Counted from the stretch's first letter, positions 18,233-28,196 are shown. The stretch is 55,271 nucleotides of DNA from Pseudomonas sp. C2B4 (GCF_013359695.1 NZ_JABFMU010000044.1:1-55271); one strand, 5' to 3'. Program-made: numbers and translations. The notes: generated by a model from the letters alone, not told the origin.

Positions 18233-19439
18233 GGTTCGGCTCCTCGGCGAAGTCGCTCTCATGGAATTCCATCTCTTCACTGCCCAGGTGGGTTCGACTC
18301 TCCCACTCGATGCGCAGCAACAAGCCGAGACAGGCGCAGCAGATCACCAGGGAGCTGCCGCCGTAACTGAGGAATGGCAGGGTCAAACCCTTGGTTGGCA
18401 GCAGGCCGACGTTCACCCCGATGTTGATCAGGAACTGACCGATCCACAGGAACGACAAGCCGTAAGCCACATAGGCGGCAAAAAACTGTTTGGCCTTCTC
18501 GGCCCACAAGCCGATGTACATGCCACGAATACAGACGAAGACGAACAAGGCCACCGTGCACAACGAACCCACGGCACCCAGCTCTTCGGCCAGGACCGAG
18601 AACACGAAGTCGGTGTGGGCTTCCGGCAGGTAAAACTGTTTCTGCACGCTGTTGCCCAGGCCAACACCCAGCCATTCGCCACGACCGAATGCGATCAAGG
18701 CTTGAGACAGCTGATAACCGGCACCGAACTGGTCGGCCCACGGATCGGCAAAGTTGGTCAGTCGCGCCATTCGATACGGCTGCATCTGAATCAACAACAC
18801 CACCGCCCCGACTGCCAGGACCACCATGAGGGAAAACCGGAACAACCCGACCCCGCCGAGGAACAACATCGCTGCGGCGGCCCCCATCATTACGACGGTG
18901 GCACCGAAGTCCGGTTCCATCAGCAACAGACCCGCCATCGGCAGCAAAACGATGAACGGCTTGAAGAAACCCATCCAGCTTTCACGCACTTCTTTCTGAC
19001 GACGCACCAGATAACCGGCGAGGTAAATCACCACGAACACCTTGGCGATTTCCGAAGGTTGCACGTTGAAGAAGCTGAAACCGATCCAGCGCATCGAACC
19101 GTTCACTTCACGTCCGATCCCCGGGATGATCACCATCACCAGCAAACCGAAGGCACCAATCAGCATCAGCCAGCCCAGGCGTTGCCAGGTGGCGATCGGA
19201 ATCATCATGGTGACAATGCAGGCGCCCAGGCCCAGCACGACGTAGATGAGGTGGCGAATCATGTAATACAGCGGACTGCCCGACTGCACCGCCGCCACTT
19301 CGGTCGACGCCGAAGCAATCATGATCAGCCCCAGGCCGAGCAACGACAGGCATCCGACGAGCATCGGAAAATCGAGGTCGATACCGCGTCCGGTGATGAG
19401 TGGCGATGGATACGGCTTGATGATGCCTCTGAGGCTCAT
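18222..19439 (-). CDS. ftsW: Lipid II polymerase FtsW (SEDS)
   Basis: FtsW is the septal SEDS glycosyltransferase that polymerises lipid II together with FtsI. The 405-residue protein has about ten TM helices and the family features MRWIGFSFFNVQPSEIAKV and LPFLSYGGSSLVICC near the C-terminus. It overlaps murD by four bases upstream and murG by 11 bases downstream. Confidence 0.98.
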   Translation of the reverse strand: MSLRGIIKPYPSPLITGRGIDLDFPMLVGCLSLLGLGLIMIASASTEVAAVQSGSPLYYMIRHLIYVVLGLGACIVTMMIPIATWQRLGWLMLIGAFGLLVMVIIPGIGREVNGSMRWIGFSFFNVQPSEIAKVFVVIYLAGYLVRRQKEVRESWMGFFKPFIVLLPMAGLLLMEPDFGATVVMMGAAAAMLFLGGVGLFRFSLMVVLAVGAVVLLIQMQPYRMARLTNFADPWADQFGAGYQLSQALIAFGRGEWLGVGLGNSVQKQFYLPEAHTDFVFSVLAEELGAVGSLCTVALFVFVCIRGMYIGLWAEKAKQFFAAYVAYGLSFLWIGQFLINIGVNVGLLPTKGLTLPFLSYGGSSLVICCACLGLLLRIEWESRTHLGSEEMEFHESDFAEEPNHGR

Positions 19440-20782
19440 ACCAGATCCTCCACAGCACGGACGAACTGGTGACCACGGTCTTCGTAGTTCTTGAACATGT
19501 CGAAGCTGGCACAGGCCGGCGACAGCAGGACCACGTCACCTGGCTGGGCAGCGGCGCGGCACTGTTCCACGGCTTCGACCAGCGAACCGGCACGGATCAA
19601 CGGCACAGCATCGCCAATTGCCTCACCGATCTTGTCGGAGTCACGGCCCATCAGAATGACGGCGCGGCAGTTGGCCGCCACCGGATCGCGAAGATCCTTG
19701 AACTCGGCACCCTTGCCATCGCCACCGGCGATCAGCACGATCTTGCCGTCGATGTCGGCACCCAGGCCTTCGATGGCCGCCAGTGCGGCACCCACGTTGG
19801 TGGCCTTGGAATCGTTGTAGTAGCCCACGCCGTCCAGGTCACGCACCCACTGGCAGCGATGCTCGAGGCCGGCGAAATTGCGCAGGGCCTCAAGCATGGC
19901 GTCGAACGGCAGGCCGACGGCATGACCGAGCGCCAAGGCCGCCAGTGCATTGGACTGGTTATGGGCACCACGAATTTTCAGCTCGCGCACCGGCATCAGG
20001 TTCTGGAACTCGAACGCCAGGTACTTCTCGCCGTTTTCTTCGCGCAGACCGAAGGCCTTGAAGTCCGGTTTGGTCAGGCCAAAAGTCCAGCATGGTTGGC
20101 CCTCGCCCATCAGTGGACGGCTCAGGGCATCCTGGCGGTTGACCACGAACTGCTTCGCGCCGCGGAAAATCCGGTGCTTGGCCAGGTGATACGCCGGCAG
20201 ACCGCTGTAGCGGTCCATGTGGTCTTCGCTGATGTTGAGTACGGTCGCCACTTCGGCGTTGAGTTGATCGGTGGTTTCGAGCTGGAAGCTCGACAATTCC
20301 ATCACGTACAACTCGACGTCGTCGCGGAGCAGGTCCAGCGCCGGCGTGCCGAGGTTGCCGCCGATGGCGACACGCTTGCCAGCTGCCGCCGCCATTTCGC
20401 CGACCAGCGTAGTCACGGTGCTTTTCGCGTTGGAACCGCTGATGGCCACGATCGGCGCCTTCGCGTTACGCGCGAACAGCTCGATGTCGCCGGACAATTT
20501 CACGCCACGGGCAGCAGCAGCCTGCAGGGCCGGGGTCGCCAGCGCCAGGCCGGGGCTCACGTAGAGCTCGTCGGCACGGCACAGGAATTCGACGTCCAGC
20601 TCGCCACAACGCACTTCCACGTGCGGATAGTCACGCTTGAGCGTGGCCAGTTCCGGTGGATTTTCCCGCGTATCGGCGACAGCAAACGGCTTGCCCCGGT
20701 TCGCCAGGAAGCGAACCAGGGACATGCCGCTCTTGCCGAGGCCGACAACGATGCGGAAGTGGTCAGAAGCGATCAGAGACAC
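19436..20782 (-). CDS. murD: UDP-MurNAc-L-Ala--D-glutamate ligase
   Basis: MurD adds D-Glu to UDP-MurNAc-L-Ala in the cytoplasm. The 448-residue protein has an N-terminal nucleotide-sugar domain (IVVGLGKSGMSLVRFL), the ATP loop GSNAKST at 116-122, the metal/Lys region NISEDHMDRY and the C-terminal domain (LLSPACASFDMFKNYEDRG). It sits 6 bases after mraY and overlaps ftsW. Confidence 0.98.
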   Translation of the reverse strand: MSLIASDHFRIVVGLGKSGMSLVRFLANRGKPFAVADTRENPPELATLKRDYPHVEVRCGELDVEFLCRADELYVSPGLALATPALQAAAARGVKLSGDIELFARNAKAPIVAISGSNAKSTVTTLVGEMAAAAGKRVAIGGNLGTPALDLLRDDVELYVMELSSFQLETTDQLNAEVATVLNISEDHMDRYSGLPAYHLAKHRIFRGAKQFVVNRQDALSRPLMGEGQPCWTFGLTKPDFKAFGLREENGEKYLAFEFQNLMPVRELKIRGAHNQSNALAALALGHAVGLPFDAMLEALRNFAGLEHRCQWVRDLDGVGYYNDSKATNVGAALAAIEGLGADIDGKIVLIAGGDGKGAEFKDLRDPVAANCRAVILMGRDSDKIGEAIGDAVPLIRAGSLVEAVEQCRAAAQPGDVVLLSPACASFDMFKNYEDRGHQFVRAVEDLV

Positions 20783-20788
20783 GTGTTT

Positions 20789-21871
20789 CTACCTCAGCTT
20801 CAGGGTGGCAAGGCCGATCAGCACGAGAATCACGGTGATGATCCAGAAACGGACGATCACGCGTGGCTCGGGCCAGCCCTTGAGTTCAAAGTGGTGGTGA
20901 ATCGGCGCCATGCGGAATACACGGCGACCGGTCAGCTTGAAAGAAGCAACCTGAATCACGACCGACAGGGTTTCCATCACGAACACACCGCCCATGATGA
21001 ACAGGACGATTTCCTGGCGAACGATCACAGCAATGGTGCCCAGCGCCGCGCCCAGCGCCAGCGCGCCGACGTCACCCATGAAGACTTGCGCCGGGTAGGT
21101 GTTAAACCACAGGAACCCCAGGCCCGCGCCGATCAACGCGCCGCAGAACACGATCAGCTCACCGGCACCCGGTACATAAGGGATGAGCAGGTACTCGGCG
21201 AACTTCACGTTACCCGACAGGTAGCAGAAGATCCCCAGGCCGCCGCCGACCATCACCGTCGGCATGATCGCCAGGCCGTCGAGGCCGTCGGTCAGGTTGA
21301 CCGCGTTGCTCGAGCCGACGATCACGAAATAGGTCAGGACGATGAAGCCTGCGCCCAGCGGGATGCTGTAGTCCTTGAGCATTGGCAGGATCAGCGTGGT
21401 TTCCACCGGGGTGGCGGCAGTCATGTAAAGGAAGATCGCCGCGCCCAGGCCGAACACCGACTGCCAGAAGTACTTCCAGCGGCTCGGCAAGCCACGGGAG
21501 TTTTTCTCGATCACTTTGCGGTAGTCATCGACCCAGCCGATGGCACCGAACAGCAGCGTCACCAGCAGCACGACCCAGACATAACGGTTGGACAGGTCAG
21601 CCCACAACAGGGTACTGACGCCGATAGAGGACAGAATCAGCGCGCCGCCCATGGTCGGGGTGCCCGACTTGGACAGGTGCGATTGTGGACCATCGTTGCG
21701 AACGGATTGACCGATCTGACGGTTCTGCAGGGTGCGGATCATCCACGGGCCATAGCACAGCGACAAAACCAACGCGGTCAGTACACCGAGAATCCCGCGC
21801 AGGGTCAGGTACTGGAAGACCGCGAAGCCTTTGTAGAACTGTTGCAGATACTCCGCTAGCAGCAGCAGCAT
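20789..21871 (-). CDS. mraY: Phospho-MurNAc-pentapeptide transferase MraY
   Basis: MraY is a polytopic inner-membrane enzyme that moves phospho-MurNAc-pentapeptide onto undecaprenyl phosphate, making lipid I. From ATG 21871 (MLLLLAEYLQQFYKGFAVFQ) it has 360 residues. The catalytic acid region GWVDDYRKVIEKNSRGL, the NLTDGLDGLA motif and the histidine loop (MAPIHHHFELKGW) are intact. The start overlaps the murF stop by one base (TAATG). Confidence 0.98.
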   Translation of the reverse strand: MLLLLAEYLQQFYKGFAVFQYLTLRGILGVLTALVLSLCYGPWMIRTLQNRQIGQSVRNDGPQSHLSKSGTPTMGGALILSSIGVSTLLWADLSNRYVWVVLLVTLLFGAIGWVDDYRKVIEKNSRGLPSRWKYFWQSVFGLGAAIFLYMTAATPVETTLILPMLKDYSIPLGAGFIVLTYFVIVGSSNAVNLTDGLDGLAIMPTVMVGGGLGIFCYLSGNVKFAEYLLIPYVPGAGELIVFCGALIGAGLGFLWFNTYPAQVFMGDVGALALGAALGTIAVIVRQEIVLFIMGGVFVMETLSVVIQVASFKLTGRRVFRMAPIHHHFELKGWPEPRVIVRFWIITVILVLIGLATLKLR

Positions 21872-23238
21872 TAATGTTTCTCCAGGCTGGTCCCACACAA
21901 AGCGGCGACGATGTTTTCCATCGCAGCGCTGCGCGAGCCCTTGATCAAAATGGTGGTGTTTGTGTCTTGCTCGGCGCCCAGGGCCTTGATCAGCTCAGCC
22001 TGCGTGCTGAAGTGATAAGCCTGTGGACCGAAGGCGTTGACGGCGTGAAGCATCATTGGCCCGACGGCGTACAGCGCAGAAACCTTGCCACGGGCGTACT
22101 CGCCCACGTCGCGGTGCCCCTGCTCCGCCCAATCGCCCAACTCGCCAATATCTCCGAGCACCAGAACGGTGCGGCCGGAAAAGCCGGCCAGTATATCAAC
22201 GGCGGCACACATGGAGGTGGGGTTCGCGTTGTAAGTGTCATCGATCACGCGCATGCCATTAGTGGCCAGTTGCGCGACGGTGCGCCCCTTGACCGGCTGC
22301 ACCGCGCCGAGGCCAGTGGCAATGCCGAACAACGACACGCCCAAAGCATGGGCGGCAGCTGCGGCGGCCATGGCGTTGGCGACGTTGTGAGTACCGAGCA
22401 GGTTCAACTGAACACGCTCCACACCTTCAGGGCTGTGCAGATTGAATGCCGGGCAACCGCGAGCATCGGTGGCCAGGTCACTGGCATGGAAGTCCGCATT
22501 GCTGTTGCTCAGGGCAAACGTCAGTACCTTGCGACCGGCAGCGCGTTTCTTCCAGATCTCGAAGGCCTTGTCGTCCAGATTGAGAACGGCGATGCCATCG
22601 GCATCCAGCCCTTCAATGATCTCGCCCTTGGCCTCGACAATTTTTTCCGGCCCACCGAATTCGCCAACATGGGCGGTGCCGGCATTGTTGAGAATGGCGA
22701 CGTGGGGCTTGGTCAAGCCAACGGTGTAGGCAATTTCACCCAGGCGCGAAGCACCCAGCTCAATCACGGCGGCGGTGTGTTCCGGCGCCAGTTCGAGCAG
22801 GGTCAACGGCACGCCGAGGTCGTTGTTCAGGTTGCCACGGGTCGCCAGCACCGGACCGCGGGTACGCAGGATGCTCGCCAGCATTTCCTTGACCGTGGTC
22901 TTGCCGCTGGAGCCGGTAACGGCGGCGACCGGCTGATTGAAGGCCGAACGATTCAGTGCGCCCAGTTGCCCAAGGGCCTGGCGGGTATCGCTGACGAGCA
23001 ATTGCGGCAGGGCGCTGTCGGCGACTTCGCGCTCGACCAGTGCCGCCACTGCGCCTTTGGTTGCCACGTCATTGAGATAGTCATGACCGTCGAAACGTGG
23101 ACCAGCCAAGGCGATAAACAGCTGGCCCGGCTTGATTGCGCGACTGTCGATGCTGACGCCGTCGAAGCTGGCATCCGTACTGATCAGTTGGCCATTGAGC
23201 GCGCGGGTCAGCTCACTCAGTTTCAAAGCCTTAAGCAT
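21871..23238 (-). CDS. murF: UDP-MurNAc-tripeptide--D-Ala-D-Ala ligase
   Basis: MurF adds the D-Ala-D-Ala dipeptide made by Ddl, completing the UDP-MurNAc-pentapeptide. The 455-residue protein has the N-terminal substrate domain (VSIDSRAIKPGQLFIALAG), ATP loop GSSGKTT at 109-115 and the C-terminal Mur ligase domain (VIDDTYNANPTSMCAAVD). It overlaps murE by 8 bases and mraY by one. Confidence 0.98.
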   Translation of the reverse strand: MLKALKLSELTRALNGQLISTDASFDGVSIDSRAIKPGQLFIALAGPRFDGHDYLNDVATKGAVAALVEREVADSALPQLLVSDTRQALGQLGALNRSAFNQPVAAVTGSSGKTTVKEMLASILRTRGPVLATRGNLNNDLGVPLTLLELAPEHTAAVIELGASRLGEIAYTVGLTKPHVAILNNAGTAHVGEFGGPEKIVEAKGEIIEGLDADGIAVLNLDDKAFEIWKKRAAGRKVLTFALSNSNADFHASDLATDARGCPAFNLHSPEGVERVQLNLLGTHNVANAMAAAAAAHALGVSLFGIATGLGAVQPVKGRTVAQLATNGMRVIDDTYNANPTSMCAAVDILAGFSGRTVLVLGDIGELGDWAEQGHRDVGEYARGKVSALYAVGPMMLHAVNAFGPQAYHFSTQAELIKALGAEQDTNTTILIKGSRSAAMENIVAALCGTSLEKH

Positions 23239-24694
23239 GGGCCACCTCCCAGGCGGTCAAGGCATGATCAGCCTCGACCAGATCGGAGAAGGCGTGGCGT
23301 ACGCCGTTGATTTCCTGATAATCCTCGTGACCTTTGCCCGCGAGTACGATCACGTCGTCCGCCGAAGCTTCAGCGATCAATTGAGCAATCGCCTGACCAC
23401 GGCCCGCCACAAAGGTGACTTTATCCACAGCCGTGAAACCGGCGCGGATGTCATCGAAAATAATCGCCGGATCTTCGGTACGCGGGTTGTCATCGGTTAC
23501 CAGCACGCCATCCGCCAGACGCTCGACCACTTCCGCCATCAGCGGACGCTTGCCGCGATCGCGATCGCCGCCGCAGCCGAACAGGCACAGCAAACGGCCT
23601 TTGACATGCGGGCGCAACGCGGTGAGGACCTTTTCCAGGGCATCCGGGGTATGGGCGTAATCGACCACCACCAGCGGCTGGATACCACCGCCCAGGCGCT
23701 GCATGCGACCGGCCGGGCCTTCGAGCTTCGGCAGTACCTTGAGAATTTCGTCCAGTGCGTAGTCCAGGCCGAGCAACGCGCCAACAGCGGCCAGTACGTT
23801 GCTCAGGTTGAAACGCCCGAGCAAGGTGCTGCGCAAATGGTGTTCGCCCTGCGGCGTGACCAGCGTGGCGCGCACGCCTTCGTCGTCGAAATGCGCTTCG
23901 CGGCAATACAGATAGGCACTTTTGTCGAGCAGACTGTAGGTGATCAGCCGCGACTCACGCTTGTCGGCGGCCAGTTGCCGGCCGAACTCATCGTCGAGGT
24001 TAACCACCCGGCATTTCAGGTCGTTCCAGGCGAACAGCTTGGCCTTGGCTTCGCCATAGGCCTGCATGGTCCCGTGGTAGTCCAGATGATCGCGGGACAG
24101 GTTGGTCATCACCGCCACATCGAATGCCAGCGCGGTGACCCGCCCCTGATCCAGACCATGAGACGAGACTTCCATGGCCACGGCTTTGGCACCGGCTTTT
24201 TTCAGGTCGCCAAGGGTCGCTTGCACGGCAATCGGGTTCGGCGTGGTGTGCAGACCGCTTTCAAGTGCGCCGTAGAAACCGGAGCCCAGGGTGCCGACGA
24301 TTCCGCAGTGCTGGCCAAGCAGGTCCAGCGCCTGGGCAACCAGTTGGGTCACACTGGTTTTGCCGTTGGTACCGGTCACGCCGATCAGGTTCAGGTGATG
24401 GCTCGGTTCACCGTAAAAACGTCCGGCGATATCCGACAACTGCGCCGCCAACCCCTTGACTGGAATCAATGGCACGTCGGTAATCGGCAGCACGGTGGCG
24501 CCTTCCACCTCATAAGCCACGGCGGCGGCGCCGCGTTGCAACGCATCGCCGATATGCGAACGGCCGTCGAATTTAGCGCCCGGCACCGCGAGGAATAGAT
24601 CACCCGCGCGCACGTTGCGGCTGTCGAGCGCCAATTCACGGATCAACAGATCGTGGCCGGCGTGGGGGAAAATTTTGTTCAGACTTAATGACAT
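23231..24694 (-). CDS. murE: UDP-MurNAc-L-Ala-D-Glu--meso-DAP ligase
   Basis: MurE adds the third stem-peptide residue. The 487-residue protein has ATP loop GTNGKTS at 108-114 and the DNPR motif (VTDDNPRTEDP) that marks meso-diaminopimelate rather than lysine specificity, as expected for a Gram-negative wall. Its start overlaps the ftsI stop by one base. Confidence 0.98.
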   Translation of the reverse strand: MSLSLNKIFPHAGHDLLIRELALDSRNVRAGDLFLAVPGAKFDGRSHIGDALQRGAAAVAYEVEGATVLPITDVPLIPVKGLAAQLSDIAGRFYGEPSHHLNLIGVTGTNGKTSVTQLVAQALDLLGQHCGIVGTLGSGFYGALESGLHTTPNPIAVQATLGDLKKAGAKAVAMEVSSHGLDQGRVTALAFDVAVMTNLSRDHLDYHGTMQAYGEAKAKLFAWNDLKCRVVNLDDEFGRQLAADKRESRLITYSLLDKSAYLYCREAHFDDEGVRATLVTPQGEHHLRSTLLGRFNLSNVLAAVGALLGLDYALDEILKVLPKLEGPAGRMQRLGGGIQPLVVVDYAHTPDALEKVLTALRPHVKGRLLCLFGCGGDRDRGKRPLMAEVVERLADGVLVTDDNPRTEDPAIIFDDIRAGFTAVDKVTFVAGRGQAIAQLIAEASADDVIVLAGKGHEDYQEINGVRHAFSDLVEADHALTAWEVAHA

Positions 24695-26436
24695 CAGCCG
24701 CGCCCTCCATTGGCTTTCAGCGGAACGACCGGGGTGGCGTTGGCTTGTTGAACAGGTGGCAGGTTATCCGGGGACACATTCATCAGGCGCAGGGTGCCGG
24801 ACATCACTCGGCTGAACACAGGCGCCGAAACCAGACCACCGAAGTAACCGGCCTTGGTCGGCTCATCGATGACGACCACGATGGCGTAACGCGGGTCGCT
24901 CATCGGCCCGAAACCGGCGAACAGCGAACGATAGGAGTTTTCTGCATAGCCCTTGGTACCGACCGAGGTTTTACGCGCAGTACCGGACTTGCCGCCGACG
25001 TGATAGGCCGGCACTTGTGCACGGAACACACCGCGAGGGGCCTCGATCACCTGTTGCAACATGCCGTGCATGGTTTTGGCGACCGCTTCCGGCAGTACCT
25101 GCGTGGTTTGCGGCATTTTGTCGGTTTTGATCAGTGTCAGCGGCGCAAGGCGACCGTTATTGGCCAGCGCCGAGAATGCATGGACCAACTGGATAGCCGT
25201 CACCGAAACACCGTAACCGTAGGACAGCGTGGCCGTTTCGGCCTTGCGCCACTCGCGATAGTTCGGCAGGTTACCGACGCGCTCACCCGGGAAACCGAGG
25301 CCAGTGTCCTGGCCGAGGCCAAGTTTTTGTGCTAGGCGGAAAATGGTTTCGCCACCGATATCGAACGCGACCTTACTCATGCCGACGTTACTGGAATTGA
25401 TCAGAATGCCGGTCATGTCCAGCACCGGACCTTCGGTCTTGGATACGTCCTTGATGGTGTACTTGCCAATCTGCAAGGAGCCTGGGTACACCTCGACGGT
25501 ATCGGTCGGCTTCCAGCGCCCGGTTTCGATGGCCGCGCTCATGGAAATCGCTTTCATGGTCGAACCCGGTTCGAACACGTCGATCATCGCGCGGTTACGC
25601 ATCATCGCCGGCTGCAGGTTGCGACGGTTGTTCGGGTTATAGGTCGGCTGGTTGACCATGGCGAGGATTTCGCCGGTCTTCACATCCATGATCACCAGAC
25701 TGCCGGCCTTGGCGCCGTTCTCGATGATCGCGTTGCGCAACTCGCGGTTGGCCAGGTATTGCAGGCGCAGGTCAATGGACAACGCCAAGGGCTTTCCGGC
25801 CTTGGCGTTTTTGGTGACCTGGACATCCTTGATCAATCGGCCACGCCGATCCTTGATGACCTGTCGCTTGCCGGGGACCCCGGCCAGCCATTCGTCATAG
25901 GCCAACTCGACACCTTCTCGACCATGGTCATCGATGTCGGTAAAACCGACCATGTGGGCCGTGACTTCACCGGCCGGATAAAAACGACGGAACTCTTCGA
26001 TGCCGTAAACGCCAGGGACTTTCAGGTCGAGCACAGCCTGGCCTTGCTCAGGCGTCAGCCCGCGCACCAGGTAGATGAATTCTTTATTGGCCTGGGCCTC
26101 GAGACGCTCGGCCAGGGCTTTAGGGTCTTGGCCCAATGCAGCGGCCAATGCCGGCCACTTCTCTTTGGCCAGTTGCATTTCCTTGGCGTTGGCCCACAGG
26201 GTAGTCACCGGTGTACTGACGGCCAGCGGCTCGCCGTTGCGGTCGGTGATCAGACCACGGTGAGCCGGAATCGGAATATGACGAACGCTGCGCGCGTCAC
26301 CCTGCCCCTTGAGGAAGTCACGGTCAACCACCTGCAGGTCGATGATGCGCCAGCAGATCGCGGCCACCATGACACCGAGCAAACCCACCACCAGACGGAA
26401 GCGCCACGGAAAGAGTGCACCTTCGAGCTTCATCAT
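24694..26436 (-). CDS. ftsI: Septal transpeptidase FtsI (PBP3)
   Basis: FtsI is the class B penicillin-binding protein that cross-links septal peptidoglycan with FtsW. The 580-residue protein has one N-terminal TM anchor (about 13-32), a PBP dimer domain, and a transpeptidase domain with all three motifs: S292-T-M-K, S348-S-N and K483-S-G-T. Two adjacent ATG codons (26436, 26433) can serve as start. It overlaps both ftsL and murE. Confidence 0.98.
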   Translation of the reverse strand: MMKLEGALFPWRFRLVVGLLGVMVAAICWRIIDLQVVDRDFLKGQGDARSVRHIPIPAHRGLITDRNGEPLAVSTPVTTLWANAKEMQLAKEKWPALAAALGQDPKALAERLEAQANKEFIYLVRGLTPEQGQAVLDLKVPGVYGIEEFRRFYPAGEVTAHMVGFTDIDDHGREGVELAYDEWLAGVPGKRQVIKDRRGRLIKDVQVTKNAKAGKPLALSIDLRLQYLANRELRNAIIENGAKAGSLVIMDVKTGEILAMVNQPTYNPNNRRNLQPAMMRNRAMIDVFEPGSTMKAISMSAAIETGRWKPTDTVEVYPGSLQIGKYTIKDVSKTEGPVLDMTGILINSSNVGMSKVAFDIGGETIFRLAQKLGLGQDTGLGFPGERVGNLPNYREWRKAETATLSYGYGVSVTAIQLVHAFSALANNGRLAPLTLIKTDKMPQTTQVLPEAVAKTMHGMLQQVIEAPRGVFRAQVPAYHVGGKSGTARKTSVGTKGYAENSYRSLFAGFGPMSDPRYAIVVVIDEPTKAGYFGGLVSAPVFSRVMSGTLRLMNVSPDNLPPVQQANATPVVPLKANGGRG

Positions 26437-26726
26437 GGCGCCACCATCTGCACTTCAGCGGCACCGGGAATACGCATTTTCAGCTGTTCGGTGGCCAGCA
26501 CTTCGATTCGGCTATGGGCAGTCCAGGTGCTCTGCTCAAGAATCAACCGCCCCCACTCGGCCTGCGCCTTGTCACGCACGCTCAGCTCGTTGTACAGCGA
26601 GTTGAGCAACTGGCGATTCCAGTGCGCGCTGTAAGAAACGCCGATGGCAGACACAAGCACGCCAATGAACAGCAGCAGCATGAAAAAGCTTCCGCCGGGC
26701 AGTGGCTTGGCGAAGAGCTTGCTCAC
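26433..26726 (-). CDS. ftsL: Cell division protein FtsL
   Basis: FtsL is a short bitopic protein that pairs with FtsB and FtsQ in the divisome. This 97-residue protein has one TM helix (FFMLLLFIGVLVSAIGVSY, about 14-32) followed by a periplasmic coiled coil with Leu heptads (LLNSLYNELSVRDKAQAEW), and the ILEQSTW segment. Position between rsmH and ftsI, with overlaps on both sides, settles the identity. Confidence 0.95.
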   Translation of the reverse strand: MSKLFAKPLPGGSFFMLLLFIGVLVSAIGVSYSAHWNRQLLNSLYNELSVRDKAQAEWGRLILEQSTWTAHSRIEVLATEQLKMRIPGAAEVQMVAP

Positions 26727-27670
26727 CGCAGCTTCTCCGCCACACGCATGACAGCGCTACGGGAACGTGGGTTGGCCTTGAGTTCGGCATCGGAGGCCGT
26801 CTGCGCTTTGCCATGGACTTTGATTTTCGGTTCGAAAGCTACATGCCGAACCGGCAGGTTGCGCGGCAGGTTGTCGGCTTCGCCTTTCACCAGCTTGCGC
26901 ATGAACAGTTTGACGATGCGGTCTTCAAGCGAGTGAAAGCTGATCACGACCAGACGACCGCCGACTTCCAGGCAATCCAGCGCGGCTTCGAGACCGGTTT
27001 CCAGATCGCCCAGTTCGTTGTTGACGTGAATTCGCAGGCCCTGGAATGCACGGGTTGCAGGGTTCTTGCCCTTTTCCCAGGCCGGGTTGGCGACTTTCAA
27101 CACTTCAGCCAGGTCGGCGGTGCGCTCGAACGGCTTGATGTCGCGACGCTCGGCCACGGCACGGGCCATGCGCCCGGAAAAGCGCTCTTCGCCGTACTCC
27201 TTGAACACCCGGGCAATTTCTTCCACCGGCGCAGTATTGACGAATTCGGCTGCACTGATCCCGCGAGACGGGTCCATGCGCATATCCAGCGGGCCATCAT
27301 TGAGGAAACTGAAGCCTCGCTCCGGGTCATCGAGCTGCGGAGAAGACACGCCGAGGTCAAGCAAGATACCGCTGACCTTGCCATGCAGGCCGCGCTCGGC
27401 CACTTCGGATCCGAGTTCGGCAAAGCTGCGCTGCACAACGACAAAGCGGCCGTCTTCGGCCGCTAGCGTCTGCCCGGTGGCAATCGCTTGAGGATCTTTG
27501 TCGAATCCGAGCAGTCGTCCATCCGGCCCCAGCCGGCTAAGGATCAACCGGCTGTGCCCGCCGCGCCCGAACGTGCCGTCCAGATAGCAGCCATCAGGAC
27601 GTACGGCGAGAGCCTCGACGGCTTCGTCAAGCAGTACGGTGATGTGGTTAAAGCCGCTATCAATAGTCAC
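26723..27670 (-). CDS. rsmH: 16S rRNA m4C1402 methyltransferase RsmH
   Basis: RsmH (MraW) methylates N4 of C1402 in 16S rRNA using S-adenosylmethionine. The 315-residue protein has the opening HITVLLDEAVEAL, the SAM loop DGTFGRGGHS and the SFHSLEDRIVK motif. RsmI, which modifies the ribose of the same nucleotide, is also encoded in this window at 28998-29879. Start overlaps the mraZ stop by four bases. Confidence 0.97.
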   Translation of the reverse strand: MTIDSGFNHITVLLDEAVEALAVRPDGCYLDGTFGRGGHSRLILSRLGPDGRLLGFDKDPQAIATGQTLAAEDGRFVVVQRSFAELGSEVAERGLHGKVSGILLDLGVSSPQLDDPERGFSFLNDGPLDMRMDPSRGISAAEFVNTAPVEEIARVFKEYGEERFSGRMARAVAERRDIKPFERTADLAEVLKVANPAWEKGKNPATRAFQGLRIHVNNELGDLETGLEAALDCLEVGGRLVVISFHSLEDRIVKLFMRKLVKGEADNLPRNLPVRHVAFEPKIKVHGKAQTASDAELKANPRSRSAVMRVAEKLR

Positions 27671-28122
27671 AGGATCAAATCACGCAGTTCATCAGGCATG
27701 GCGCCCGGTTGTTGAATAGCTGCCAGGTCGGCGGCAGAAACCGCATTCCAGGCGTCCTCGTCCCACAATTGGAACTTGTTCAGTTGGCCTACCAACATCG
27801 CGCGCTTATCCAACTTGGCATATTCACGAAGACGCGGTGGAACCAGGAAACGACCACTGCCATCGAGCTCGAGGTCGACGGCATTACCAATCAGTAAACG
27901 TTGCAGACGGCGGTTCTCTTCGCGAAGCGAAGGCAGTGCGCGCAGTTTGGTTTCAATAATTTCCCACTCATCGAGGGGGTAAACACACAAACACGGATCA
28001 ACGGCATCAATTGTGACGATTAACTGACCGGAACTACGCGAAACGAGCTCGTCACGGTACCGGCTCGGCATGGCGAGACGGCCCTTTGCATCGAGACTGA
28101 TAGCGTTGGCTCCGCGAAACAC
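27667..28122 (-). CDS. mraZ: Transcriptional regulator MraZ
   Basis: MraZ is a ring-forming DNA-binding protein that represses its own dcw promoter. The 151-residue protein has the two tandem SpoVT/AbrB-like domains typical of the family, with an (A/S)RYRDEL motif in the first and a partner motif (FLVPPRLREYAKL) in the second. The promoter and three-repeat operator lie directly upstream (28164-28226). Confidence 0.97.
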   Translation of the reverse strand: MFRGANAISLDAKGRLAMPSRYRDELVSRSSGQLIVTIDAVDPCLCVYPLDEWEIIETKLRALPSLREENRRLQRLLIGNAVDLELDGSGRFLVPPRLREYAKLDKRAMLVGQLNKFQLWDEDAWNAVSAADLAAIQQPGAMPDELRDLIL

Positions 28123-28163
28123 GTCAGCGTTTCTCCAAATATTAGCGTTTTGCGCTCAAAAAA

Positions 28164-28190
28164 CCCACTTCATGCCACTTTCCGCCACTT
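28164..28190 (-). promoter_or_regulatory. MraZ box: three AAGTGG repeats, 10-base spacing
   Basis: Minus strand reads AAGTGGCGGA, AAGTGGCATG, AAGTGGG as three direct repeats spaced exactly 10 bases apart. Known MraZ operators consist of such TGG-containing repeats at helical spacing. The array begins right at the predicted transcription start, so bound MraZ should block initiation. Confidence 0.85.
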
Positions 28191-28196
28191 GCGCAC

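Noticed and set aside
19469..21859. 796-codon plus-strand open frame opposite murD and mraY
   Set aside because: Same reason: high-GC antisense shadow of essential genes.
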